Shown here one piece after another: positions 11,900-24,249 of a stretch of DNA of 64,000 nucleotides. The DNA is from Crotophaga sulcirostris. Its lineage: Eukaryota; Chordata; Aves; Cuculiformes; Crotophagidae. The notes under the pieces were generated by a model that searched no databases, was not told where the DNA came from, and worked only from the letters and a program-made list of their open reading frames with translations. Made by a program: the position numbers and the translations under genes. Within the stretch, counting starts at the first letter, position 1. Each line of letters begins with the position of its first letter. Where the stretch lies: positions 24,279 through 88,278 of the forward strand of contig VYZB01000213.1 in NCBI GenBank assembly GCA_013397455.1, given 5' to 3'.

Positions 11900-12620
11900 T
11901 GCTTGCAGAGAAGTATTGGGTCCATTTTGGAAACTATAAGTGACTGAAACACCAGAGACATCCCTATTTTATTCTCAGTTTGGATGAGGCCTTACAAGGA
12001 CCATACTGTCTTCTGAATACTAAGGTGTCCTGTGCGAGTAGAGGTGGGGATAGGAGGTGAGTTGGGGTAGGTCCTGCACTCTGGGCATCTGGACTCAGGA
12101 GAGGATGCTCCATTGGGGCCACTCAGGATGTGAGGAGGACTGGGCCTTCTTACACTCTAGAGCAGTAACTTCTGGGTAGGATTGAGAAAAAATGGCTGCT
12201 TTCTCCTCTCCTTCTCCTCGCCCTTCAGAAAAACTGTGAGGGCATAGTGAGCACTGAGTGGTCTTGAAGGCGGGCAAGCTGGGAGTTGAGGTGGACTCTC
12301 ACTACTAGGTGTCATCTGACAGGTCTGACCATGGTAGACAGAGCTGGGGACTGTAACCATGTCCATCAAGAATCCCTAATATGAAAAGTGATGAACCAGG
12401 GCTGGGGCGCATCCAGGGGCTCCCATCAGGAGCTAATGCAGATGGGGTCAAAGAAACCAGAGACAAGACTGCAATGTACAACTAAAGCACCCACCCTGGA
12501 GACAAGCAACCCCCAATGGAGGTCTATGTGGATTCAGTGGTTATGGCTGGAGACAGGCACTGTTGTGGCATTGCTGGGAGAAGAACTGATAGCTCCAGGG
12601 GGCTGAAATGGCATCCCGAC
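11900..12620. other. G+C-richer block of unknown origin
   Basis: From about 12000 to 12620 the sequence is clearly richer in G+C than either flank, with runs such as 'ggtggggataggaggtgag' near 12042. Short frames exist on both strands (60-72 codons) but none has a recognisable domain. It could be a decayed retroelement or processed transcript, or an old gene-linked remnant. I could not match it to a family. Confidence 0.5.
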
Positions 12621-15084
12621 CCGTGGGGAAATCAAATTGTTGTTCATGTGAATCATATTTTCATTTGTTTGTTGGTTTTATTTATTTTTCTTTAAAATTG
12701 ATTTACTGAAATTTTTTTTGTCTATGTCCAAGAATGCGTTCATTAACTGCAAAATTGGTGGATATAAACTGAATTAGTCTGATTTATATCATTTGTACTA
12801 AATGGTTTGAATAAAATTCAAGGTAATCCATAGTTTCACTTGGGCACTGTGTACAAGTTTTAACCACTTTAGCAGCCTCCCATTACTGCTGCTCTTGTTA
12901 GAGCTGCTTCTTGAAGTGGTAACTTACTCCAAAACACAAAACTGGGAACACCATCTGCAAACAGCTGCTACCTGTGTTTACCTCCTTCCTAAAACTATTT
13001 CCTCTCTTTGTTACTGATCTAAGAGCTAAATAGTCTCATGAAACAACACATCCATAATAAAATATACTAAATTTATGGGTTCTTGCTGATAGTATTTGAA
13101 TTTGCCTGTGTGCCTGGGTTATAGCTGTATTTGTTTTGTTCTTAAAATATAACTTCCTAGTGATCAGTATCAAATATTTTCTTAATGTAAGAAATTTAAA
13201 CCTTAAATTTGAAGCAGGATTCCTACATTCATCCCTAAAAAAGTCTGAACTGATGAACTGATCTATGTGAAAATAATGGTAGATATACTGGGAGATTTAA
13301 CTATCCCTATAACCTGGAATGTATTTCTCATGGCAGCTAAACTCACTAATTTTTCCCAGAATTAATTGTGGACAGACAGTAAGGAATCACTGCACTCTTA
13401 ACTCTCAAACTTCTACTAGTTTTTTTGATTGTCTCTTTCGCTTTTAAAGAACCAACTAGCTTCATACCTGTCACCGTTCAGTTTCAGGTATCTCCTATGA
13501 CATGAAGAATAAGCAAAAAAGGTCACCTGATGTTGAAAATGGCTGGTGGAACAGCTATTGTTAGGACGATACTGCCCATCTGCATAAGTGTTCAGCTTCT
13601 TTGGTTTTACTGGTCTACCATGTAAGAAGGAGCCAGTGCCCATCACCCTACCTTTGCAGGCATAGTTACGACACTCAGAAACTGAATCCTGGTTCTGGGG
13701 ACAGCTATTTTATCAGAGACTTTGAAGAATGACCATATTTTTGCATTCCCTTAATCACATATGAAAAACTAGTAATTTATTTGTTTCTTTATATTTTATT
13801 TTTTTTAATTTCTGAGACCCTTCTTACAGGGTGATCCTCCTTTAACCACTCTCTTGGGACTTCTGTAGGCTTGAGTTGCTTTTCTAGCAGTTGGGCAAAA
13901 GGATGTCTTTGGTGGACATATTTCGCAAGACAACTTTTTTACTAGTCTGCAAATAGGTACAAAGCTTGCACCTGTCTTTCGAATAGCGATTTGTCGTAAG
14001 GTGCCTCATGTTTTATTATACATGTTTTGTATTCAGCTCAGGATTTTGCGTCCCTTGCAATACATGACTAATACTGTAGCCAACATACTGTTCTCCATTT
14101 CTGGTTGTCTAAACTTCATTTCAAGCATTTGCTCCTTGGCATTCACTCAGTTCCAAACACTATTATGCTGATAGCTGTTTGTCAAAGCACAAAGGGAGGG
14201 ATTATAAAAGAGTTTAAAAAATAAAATAAGGAAAATTATGAATAAAAGGATCACACACAAAACTGGAACATTAAGACATTCCTTGGGGGGAGGAGGTTAG
14301 GGAAATAGAAGTAGTTCTAATTTTCTCTAGAGCTGTAAATTAGTTGTGCATATTTATTAAGCAAGATTTGTTCCACTTTAATTTATTTTTTATACTTTAG
14401 TGCTATTCTCTGCCCAGTTGTTATTTTACAGATAAATATTCACTGATGATGTGGAATGACACCATGAAAATGTGAATTCTGCTTCACAAAAATGGTATTT
14501 TTTGCCCAGCTACTCAAATATGAAAAAAAACCCAATTGTCTGATCAGTACTTTGAATCCTCTTTTATCTGAAACAGTGGCTTATTTGAGATTAATTATAG
14601 ATTAAAAAAAATTACCCCACAGTCCTGACTATTGACAAGGGACTTTTCTAAAGTGACTGTGTGAAGTATGTGGTTGAATTAATGGAACGATCTTATCTAT
14701 CTTCCAAATACATTCTTTCAGTCCAGTGTCATCATTTCTTTTTATTATTTCCCCAAGAAAATTGAGGTCCCATGGTACAGAGAAGTTCTGCCAAGGGATG
14801 GGAGAAGAAAAAACATCTTTTAGTGAATCAGTATATTAATGTTCTTAATATTTTTCTTATGAATGTACATTTCCTATGTTGTTGACAGAGAAGAGAGGGG
14901 TTCATATTTTCTTTTAAAAACCTGAGATATTTAAGCACATGTCTCTAATGACTTTACTTAGCATGGTTTATTTTGTGTCACTCCTCTGATAAGATGTCCT
15001 TGCTTCAGAGACCATTGGAAAACAAAGGAATCATGCAGTTACCCATCTCTAGGGGTTTCAAATGTGCTGTTCTCTTTCTTAAAG
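12621..15084. other. Unique non-coding sequence
   Basis: A+T-rich with poly-T and TTTATT-type stretches. Nothing recognised. A G-rich word at 14284-14301 has too few G runs for a four-run G-quadruplex. Confidence 0.7.
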
Positions 15085-15108
15085 CCTGTTTTGCTGAGAT
15101 GGAATTGG
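15085..15108 (+). other. Exon-like segment (24 nt) with strong donor
   Basis: A pyrimidine tract ending in AAAG (to 15084) is followed by 24 nt and then GTAAGTAT at 15109, a near-ideal 5' splice site. The length is a multiple of three. The acceptor is weaker than the donor, so the true start of any exon is uncertain. No known protein recognised. Speculative. Confidence 0.2.
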
Positions 15109-15403
15109 GTAAGTATAGTTTTTTCACAGACCATGAAGAAACAGTTCATGCTACTGGGCTTGAGAATCACTACTGATTCTTACTATTGGGTAAAACAGTT
15201 TCTGACACTAGTAATTTTGTGGTGAGGTACACGTATTTTAATAACTTATCTTAACATTTTGGGACACAGAATGTAGAAGGACACAGTCAGCTAAAAGACC
15301 TATTTCTTCTGCCCGGAACTAGTATTTAATTTTCTTTTGTGTGCAGTGTATGATATTTTGTTGAGGATTGTTTGGTTGTTTTGCTTTTTAATTTTCTTTT
15401 TAG

Positions 15404-15425
15404 ACAGTGAAAGCACAGACAGGAG
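15404..15425 (+). other. Exon-like segment (22 nt) between consensus splice sites
   Basis: A T-rich tract ends with TTTTAG at 15403, 22 nt follow, and then GAG|GTAAGTAAGT begins at 15426. Both flanks match vertebrate splice consensus well. A 22-nt exon would shift frame, which suits an alternative or non-coding exon better than a constitutive coding one. It sits about 300 bp downstream of the other exon-like segment. Such pairs also arise by chance in 64 kb, so expression data decide. Confidence 0.25.
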
Positions 15426-15439
15426 GTAAGTAAGTACAG

Positions 15440-16269
15440 AATTTGCTCTCATGCAAATTTCCTAGGAGAGAAAAGTATGATAAGATATGCAAAGAACAAT
15501 TTTAATTTGAGATCAGCTCTTAGTCAAATGGAAGGGTAACACTTTTTCACTTTTCTAGTAAAACTGCTGATGCACATCATGCAATAAGATTGAAGCAGTA
15601 CTGAAAAATAAATGCCAAATAGGATGTATTGGATTATACTGTGATCTCAGCCTTGTTCCAACTATAGTAAGAATCGTTTTAGGATCAGAGGTTACTCACT
15701 ATAGATTTTTCAATGGATTGGAGGAAGGGTTGATTTTGCTGTCGTAGAAATGTAAAGTGGTGATAGCCTTCAAAGAAGTTGCTTAGACTATATACATACT
15801 TTGAGACATACTTATATGACTCTTGGCCAATGTTGACCAAATTGTTTGTAAAACTCTGATGTGAAGCCTTTCTGAAAAATCTATTCTGATGTTTAGACAT
15901 TTTTATACTTGAACAGTTTCTCCTCAGGTCTATACTGAGTTTTAGATTAGATCCACTTGTTTCCTAACCCCATGCATGTAGATAACAGTACATCTGTGTT
16001 CTATTTAGAATAACCTTTTGCATATTATCTCCTTCCCTTTATTATCTTTTTTCTTTATTCATTTTTTTCCTTTTTTTGGAGATTTTTTTGTTTTGTTTTA
16101 AAAAACTTCCCCACATAGTTCAAATTTCCTAACACCCTTATCCTTACAATTGTAATTTACTTTTCCCCCCAGTGTTCTTGCATATGATCTCTCATTATAA
16201 GCTTTAGCAGTGTGGAGTGAAAAGGTGTAATTCTTTTCCTTTTGCTGTTTGTTTTGTACACAAAACTCT
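15440..16269. other. Non-coding sequence upstream of the CR1
   Basis: Contains a perfect octamer ATGCAAAT at 15451-15458 and long T-rich runs at 16030-16110. The far 3' end of the CR1 may extend into 16000-16270, but I could not align it confidently. Confidence 0.6.
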
Positions 16270-17660
16270 AAGCAATGCTTCTTAAAATGATATTTGTGTT
16301 ATTTTCAACAGCAGGTATTTTTGTGATTTTTTCTGCCATACAGCTTTTGAGATAGATATTGTTTGACTTAAATTATAAATAAGATTTTTTCATTCTTAAA
16401 TGTAGATATTTGCTCTTGCAATTATGTATTTGTATTGTTTTTCAAATAATTTGTTTAATTTATGGAAATAATTTGAATTGTTAGCCTGCTTCTAAAACCT
16501 TTGCATTCTAATTTGGTACCATGCACAATTTTACATATGTGGTTTTCTGTTCCATTGTTTATATCACTGTTATAAATAATAATTGGACAATAAACACAGG
16601 ATACATGAGACCACTCTGTTAGCTAAAATGGTCTCTACCATGAGACTAAACTCAGTAACTGTTCTTTATTTATTTTTGTCTAATTGCATATTTCTAATAT
16701 TTTTTCCAGTCTGCTTATAGGATTCCTACATCAAACTACATCAAAAGCATTACTAAAGACAAAACAGGTTGTACCTACGTCTTCCCTGTGTCTTCTAGGA
16801 AATGTATCATTAAGAAGAAACAAGATTGTTTTGATTAAAAACTGGCTTGGTTAACAAATGTTGGCTGTTCATTATTACTTGATTACTCTTGTATTCTTGT
16901 ATTCTTGAGGTTCTTACAAATTAATAAATAACATAGCACCTAATATTTTTCCAGGCATCAATGTTGCATGTTCTGTTGGGTCTACACCTGTTTTAAGTTT
17001 TCTTCTCACTACCCCTTTCGTTTTCCTTAATGAGCACTGCTTTTTTCCTTTTTTTTGAGTTGACTACACCCTCAAGAGTCATTGAAGAAAACTGCCTAAA
17101 ATAGTTCCCTTAAGTGATTCTCATTAGGGAGTGGTAACATAAAGATCTAAGTTACCTTAATATTATTAGCCTGTTTTTTTCTCTGACATGGCCTGTTTTC
17201 TTCGTCCTTTGTAGTAACACTAAATATGTTGTGTCTGATCTCAGTTGACTTTATATTGAATAGAGCAACCAAACTGAAGGAAGAACACTTTGGCTTTCTC
17301 TATCATCTGCAATAGCTTGCCTTCTTCATTTAAATGAGAAGCCCTTCTTTCTCCTGTCGCATTATTACATCTAATGCATTTCAGAGCATTTTCTGATTGC
17401 CTTTTATGTTTTCTTCCAGCTGTATATAATTTCGTACCATAAACTACTGTGTTTATCCCTCCATCATGTGCTATTCTTCTAAGCTGTTTTTTAGCAATAT
17501 GTCCTTGTTTCCATTGTGTACCTCTCCCCTCCTACCCCTCTACCTCCTGACCACTGAAGAGCTCCTGCTGGAGTTGATCTCTTACTACATCAGCTCTTCT
17601 ATGTAGTGGGGTATGTCTGCAGCCTCATTATAATTACCTACTCTCCTGCACTACGGAAAA
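16270..17660 (-). mobile_element. Ancient truncated CR1 LINE
   Basis: CR1 is a non-LTR retrotransposon that encodes an endonuclease-reverse transcriptase. Landmarks of its coding region are visible in collinear order on the reverse strand. 16741-16760 encodes FSNAFD, matching the CR1 reverse transcriptase motif FSKAFD. 17556-17567 encodes QELF, matching the conserved QELF between the endonuclease and RT regions. 16495-16540 resembles the CR1 stretch that reads 'tttggtatcatctgcaaa' on this strand, and 17396-17520 matches a further long segment. Frames are broken by many stops and indels, so it cannot move. It is a middle piece: the endonuclease start is missing and the 3' end is not clear. The divergence suggests an old insertion of the kind shared across archosaurs or wider reptiles. 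Confidence 0.85.
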
Positions 17661-19799
17661 GGTGCAAAATCTTTATTAAAATAAATGTGAGGAAAGACTG
17701 AATGAACTAGAAGTCAGTAATTCCCCAAGCATTATCAGATTTTTTTTAAAAATAGTCATTCATAGTTGTATATAAAAAATCTAGTAGAATATGATATGCT
17801 AGACACATAACAATATAGCTTCCATAAAGTAAAGTAGTACCTTTACCATCAGTAAACAATAGTTGATATTTGCATGAATGGAAGTACCTCTGTTCATGGC
17901 TCAAGCCTTGCAATGTGCATACTCAATGTAACAAAAAGAGCTAAGAACTCAATAATGGATGGATGAGATGACACTTTCTTGCACATTAGAAACAGTCTCT
18001 GAGCATCATCTTTCACAAAGACTGTGAGACAGGGCACTGATCCAGGTGATCCTGTGGGGCAATTTAATTTGTGTTTTCCGATGAGAAACTTTGAAATCTC
18101 AGCTGGGTATGTCTGAACAATCAGATACCTCAGCCTTCACTGACAAGCAGAGCCTTTTATTTTGGAATTTGCAACACAAGAGCAAATGGGTTTTGGAAAA
18201 AGAAGCAATTGAGATGTTTCAATACAAATTCAGTGCTGAAATAGGGTGGAAAATTTTATATTTGTGAGATTAAAATTAATCAAATAACCAAAACAAGAAA
18301 TGCCTTGGGTCCTGGTGGAAAGAAAACCAGACTATAAGTGAAAAAACCCAAAGCTCAGCCATTATTTAAAGGAAGGTAAAGCAGATTCTATTTCCACATC
18401 AAAGAAGAGATACTAAATCATATGTATTTTGATTAATAAGTGCCAATATTGTCATACTATTGTTCCTATCACTGCCTGACACTTGAAGGTGTCAATAGAA
18501 AGTATGTGGAAAGATCAGTTATCAAATGCAAAGAATCACCTGAACATGGCCTACTTTACTCTGTTTATATGTTTTTGCCACACAGCCTTTCTAGTAAATA
18601 TTTTTTGAAGCATTGGGAAAGCACAGGGTGCTGACAAACTGTTAAATGTGACATTTATGTTTCGTGCTTATTCGTGCAGAGGCTGGCTGTGCTGTGAAGT
18701 ATGTTGGAATGATAAGCCTTGCCTTATGACGATGTCAACCTGTGTGTGTCAGTTCTCAATTTTGAGTTCAATCAGTAACTTCTAACTTATGCCATTCCAA
18801 TACAGATGACTTCCCATAATGGCATAAGTCCTTTATGGCACAGTACAATGTCTTGTGTGGGAGCAGCATGGTTGACACCATCAGCTATGCAGTAGAAATA
18901 CCAAAATATGCCTATCTGTGTAAGATAGATCATTTCTTTCCAAAGGAGGATACGGTCTTCGAAGTGGCTAAAGGACTCCAGACATAAACAGGCATCAGCA
19001 CTTTTTGATTCATTGCTTTGTTTTCTTGGCTTATCAGTTGCCAATCAAGATTCAGAAGGTGGCAACAAATTACAGAAAATACGCTGCTATTTTTTAAACG
19101 TGTTTTTTATTAAGAAAAAATCTAAGACTGTGTACTAGTGTAAAAATATCTGTGCTTCAGCTCATGGTGCAACCACAGCTCCTAAATAAATACAGGAATT
19201 AATGAACCTTATGCAAATGCTTTTAGATAAAAGGAAAGAGTTGTAGTCTGACCGCAATGTAAAGGGCTGGTGAAAAATTTGGGTTTTTCTTCTGGTACTG
19301 TTGTTCCTGAGTAGAACTGGATGCCACACCATTTAAGACCATCAGAGGTTTTATTTTCTAAACTGGAAAATTCTGATGGTTTTGCTAATTGCTCAGTTTG
19401 AATTGCTATGAACTCTCAGCTGTTTCAAAGGCCCAGGGGCACCACTCCATTCTGTAGCTGGTCAATGAATGCCTTCATCACCTGGCAATTCTCATTTTAT
19501 ATTGCAGCAATCCACTTTCCCAGTTGTCTCATTTCCCTGGCTCAGTGGCTGGTCACTGCAGTAATTGCTGAAGTTCTGCCAAAGCAGAGACAAGACTTTG
19601 GTCTCTTTCTAGACCTGATAGAAGAATTACACCAACTTTTCAGCATCTGACCTTGTAGCCAGTTCCAGCAGTAAGACTGGTAAACATGGAAGAACAGAGC
19701 ATAGATGTTACAAGAGGGACTAGCAGAAATTAAAAGCTGTAAAAAAAGGAAATTTGCAGGAACAGAAGATTGCACTTGAAACTGTCCTAAGACCAGCTA
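17661..19799. other. Unique non-coding sequence
   Basis: No gene recognised. Perfect octamer words occur at 17868-17875 and 19211-19218. Frames of 80 codons (plus, 19408-19650) and 77 codons (minus, 19542-19775) overlap on opposite strands and have no domain or splice support. Confidence 0.65.
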
Positions 19800-20450
19800 C
19801 TGACTGAGGGTTCACTTCCAGGGAGTATGTGCTCATTATGGGATACCAGGGGACTTACTGTATATAGGATGTTTATGGAAAGAACCCAAAATTGGGAAAA
19901 GGAGAAGTCAGGGTCATTTGGGAAGGAACAAACATTGAAAATAGAGGGATAAAGAGGAGAAGAGAAACCAGTTGTGTTAAGAGCTGGCTGACCAGTGTCC
20001 TTATCTCATTCACCAGGCTGTCTTGGCTTCTGATTCAATTTCTTTCCTAACTGTTTTCCTAGTTGAGGGGCTCTGTCTGAAACACATGTGTGAGTATGGG
20101 GGTCTGAATGCAGGAACTGGAGAGGGGACCACGGGGCAGAGGAGCCAGTGCACTGACAGCGGCGTGGGTGCATGTGTCAGTATGTGATTATGAATGAATG
20201 TTGAGCTCATCAGTAGGATAGGTGGCTTGGCAGCCAGGTGTATACGTGTCTAGCAGTGAGATGACTGGAGAGGGAGGATACTGCAAGGACCAGGAGGTAC
20301 AGGTCAACTGGAAGAGAGGCTGTGGCATCTAGGTGTCCACTTAGACCCATTTGGGTATGTGTGTGTCTGTGCAAGAGGCACATGGGGACAGTGAGAGTAT
20401 AGGCAGCTACTGGGTGGACTACGTGCCTATGGGCAATCACTGCAAGGATT
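19800..20450 (+). other. G-rich island behind a strong splice acceptor
   Basis: At 20046-20062 a textbook acceptor is present: branch-like CCTAAC, a T-rich tract and TAG. Downstream, from 20063 to about 20450, the plus strand turns G+T-rich and clearly richer in G+C than its surroundings, with recurring GTGTG-type words. One frame is open for about 40 codons after the acceptor and then stops, so a long coding exon is not supported. A non-coding transcript exon, a decayed minisatellite or an unrecognised retroelement are all possible. Confidence 0.35.
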
Positions 20451-20494
20451 TCTTATATTTCGAAGCAGTATTGTCCTCAATGCAATGTGTTGGC

Positions 20495-20515
20495 GTTTTG
20501 TTTTGTTTTGTTTTG
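20495..20515 (+). repeat. (TTTTG)n microsatellite
   Basis: Four uninterrupted TTTTG units at 20496-20515, followed by a poly-T run. Confidence 0.9.
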
Positions 20516-20545
20516 GATTTTGTTCTTTTTTTTTCCTCTGAAGTT

Positions 20546-20596
20546 GAGATAAGTTATCTTAAGATAAGTTGCAACTTTAAGGTAAGTTGCAATTTT
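20546..20596 (+). repeat. Degenerate 18-bp tandem repeat
   Basis: AAGATAAGTTGCAACTTT (20561-20578) is followed directly by AAGGTAAGTTGCAATTTT (20579-20596), with two mismatches. A more diverged copy, GAGATAAGTTATCTT, lies just before at 20546-20560. Confidence 0.7.
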
Positions 20597-23500
20597 AATA
20601 TAAATTAAGATTTACTTCTACTCCTGGATGCATTGAAAACTGACAAATCCCAAAGGTAATATTTTAAATTGCAGGGATTATTTTTTCATACAGAAGAAAA
20701 TGGGACCCATTGAGCTTCCAAATCCTCAAACCACTTTTGACTGTGCAGGGGAAATAGACACACGGTGGCAAAGAGAGAAAAGGGAAGAGGTTGTGCTCCA
20801 CTGCCACAGTTCAATATGTCTAAGAAAGGTTTTAATTTTTGTTTTTATGTCAGATTAATTCATAACATCTCGCCAGCATTCAGTGGCTAAATATACTAGA
20901 GGCTAATGTCTTGGTTGCATCCACAACCAAAGAAATCCAGCCTGATATTTTCTGAGCAGTAGGAGTAGTTACCATTAAAATTGTTTTGTGGTAAATTTAT
21001 TGTATTCCTCTTTGCTCACATGTTGATTTTTTTATTCCTTTTTGAAGGAAAGACTGGCTCTTGATGATGTAGGAGGAGTGCTATGCTCTTATTTTTCTAC
21101 TGTTTCCTCTTTTCATGAGTCCTGTCTTCCTGAGAAACCGACTCACACCATGCCCTGAGGCATGACTTATGCTGGAATCTGTGTCTAAGAAAATGCCCTG
21201 GAGGAGGGTTGTTTTTTGTTCTTAGAAGTCTTGAAAAATGCTCTGAAGTGATATAAAAGACAGCTCCTCTTTGCAGAGGTAGGTAGTGTTTAGATGGGCA
21301 TTTAAAAGTCTGGATGGAGTTTCTCCACTCTTGCTCCTGGGGGCTGCTTTACCCTTTAGTGACATCAAGAAGATGGGACAGCAAAAGTCATGATCCTCTT
21401 ATAACTTAATAATATGACATTTTCCATAAGACAGATTTTATTCTATATCAGGAAATTGTAATATTTCAGTTAGAATTTCCTCAAATCACAGAACTTTAGT
21501 CAATGATATCTGCTGGAATGTACTGTTATTTCAATGTGACAGAAGATTTGGTTTACTTGAAGAAGATATGGTTATAAAGCACACCTTTTGAACCACACCT
21601 TTAACTTTTGTAGCCCAGACCTTAGACAACTACAGTAGGTCATTTTCCCATGGTGCCTGTTTTTCTGCTGTTTATTCAGACAGGAACCAATTCTGCTCAG
21701 ACTAGTCAGTCTGAGAATCTTTAAGTATTCCACCAAGAACATTTTATTTGTATAAAGTGCCAGTGGGAGAAGTGCTACTGGTCTCCTTCTCTTAGAAGTC
21801 TAATAAATATCGTCCTTTGTTCAATATTTTTTTATTCAGAACATGTTGAGGAATTGTTGTTAAACACTGCACAAGTAGAACAAGTTAGTAGAGTGCTGAA
21901 ATTTCAGAATTAGTTGGTTCAGAGGTGAGGGGCAAAGATCATGCTTCACCAGCAGGAGAAGGACTCCTGTAGCAGTGCAATGGACAGTGTCCCATCACGT
22001 TGAAGGCAAGGCACACCATGGAGGCAGGTGCTAGCAGGTGGAAAAAACTGGTTGTTGTTTCAAGAATTGTGTCAGCATATCTGGAACGGGCTTTTACCAG
22101 CAGCACCCCTGCTCTGCAGAAAGATCTTCAGCCTAATACCATTCACTCTGTTGAATACCATGAGAATCTGTAAATTCAATTGCTCAGATTAGAAATCCAG
22201 ATCTTCTACCTAATATTCTGATGGCATGATGATATATATATGTACTTTTATTTTAACAAGTCTACTTCAAAATCTGTTAATTTGGGCTTTGGAGGGTTTT
22301 GCATGGCTTTCTTGGTAAAGTAGGAGGCCCACACATCATCAAAAAAGAAGTGCAGTGAGTGATACTTGACTGTTCTTCCAAACACTGGATGAAGAAAATG
22401 AAATTTATGAAATAACTAAAGAATTATTCCAAGTCAAATAACTTGGAAATCTTCCCTTGGTGTACCCAGATGCTGTAAAAACTGTCATAGGGAGGAAATA
22501 CTTGCACAGCAGTTTCTTTCTGTTGAGGTTGGGGACAGAAGTTTTTCTGCTGCCCATGTAATTCCCAACTCACTCTAAGCACACTGTGACTCCTGAAAAA
22601 TGAATAAAAGCAGGGACACAACGTATTTTTGAATTATGTCATTCCCACTAAGGTGAGTGTCAGCTACACTGAAGTATTACGCTTACAGAGTAAAAGGCAG
22701 CTTTGTCCTAGATCAGAGAAAAGCCTAGACAAAGAGTGACTTCAGAAGGTCTCTTATATAAAGGGATTGCAAACCAGTTTAGATAGTGTATTATTTATTC
22801 ACAAAGTAAAGCCTTTTCTGTCTTTAGAGAAGTCTGCACTAGCCACTCATCTTGGTAAGCTCCAAAACAAAAAAAAATAGAAAAATAAAACCACTTCAGA
22901 ACTCATTTTGTATAGAGGCTGTTTGGGAGTTAGATCACAACGAATAAGGTTGTTGGATTTTCTTGCTGGTACCCTCTTTGATCAGCTGTTTAATAAGGTG
23001 GATGCCTACACATTACACCATACATCAGGATCTGTAGTGTTTAAATGCATTTATTGGGTTTCACAATAAAATAATCTGTTTTAAGCTCAAGACTGTTTCC
23101 AAACAAACTTTAGCAGGACATCTATTTCACCTGATTTTTTTGTTTTCACCGAGTACACCTGGTACCATTGCATTTTTCTCAACCTGCTTAGACAAACTAA
23201 AGCCAACCTCAGAACTCAGATGAAATTTGAACAAACAGTCCCCACTTATACTATTAGGAGCTGAGGACAAGCTAAAACTTTCCTGGAATAATATCTCTTT
23301 TTGTATTGGACTGTAGCAAAAGTCACAGTTTAAAGCTAATTCTGAAATTGACCTCCTATGGATTATCTCTCCTGCATTTCCTTGGTGCGCAAAGTGAGCC
23401 TGAGTTAAGAGACTGTGATGCTACTTCTGCTGCAGCTCTGGAGAACACTATCAGACAATGTCCACTACAAGAACACAAGGTAACTGCAGCCCAAGCAGGC

Positions 23501-24249
23501 TATCGAAGGAAAAATGTGTTTCACAACAGCAGTCAGTGACAGACTGTCCCTTCCTTCTCCTCCTCCTCCCCCCTACTTCTGTTGGGAACAAACTATTCAG
23601 AAATTACTCGAACTGTTGTAAGAGTAAATACTGCTGTTTCAGCATCAAACTACTAAATCATAAGTTATTGTTTTGAATTAATGAATAACAAGCCTATCCA
23701 AAAGTCCAAGAAAGTATGTGAAAAAAACAAGTCAAAACCAGTGCCATAATTTAAAAACCTTCCAAAACTACAGAAAATGGGGTCTTTCCCACCATCCAAT
23801 GCAAACCACTGATTCTGCTTTCCCAGAAAGAGACTGGTAGAAAAGATATACTTTGTAGTGTGACCTAGAGGTCAAATAATTCAAGCTTTGTGGAAGGATG
23901 GGAAAAGCAAGTTCAGGAGTTCAGGAACCTTTGTCAGAACACTCTGTCTCAGACCCTCTCAATTATATCATGGCTCTGTTAATACTTCAGGCAATCTCCA
24001 CTGCCGTGATATTCACCTGAAAGAAAAAAAAGATATCTGTGATATGGTAGCCCTCCAGCAAGCCTGGATTAAGTGCTTTTGGTTACAAGCAAAATAAACT
24101 CATTTTCCTATGGTTAATATTGGTTTAGCACTCTGTCATTGTTTGTAATGAAAAAATATACTTATTAATTAAAAAATATTGACACAAAACCTTACTTTGT
24201 GCTTGGAAAATGACTGGATATTCCAAAATAGAGACTTTGTTTATTCTTT
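20597..24249. other. Unique non-coding sequence
   Basis: No gene recognised. A short (AT)n run lies near 22231-22240. A 77-codon plus frame at 23306-23539 ends in an AAG|GTAACT donor-like site, but it has no matching acceptor of quality and no family resemblance. Confidence 0.65.
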
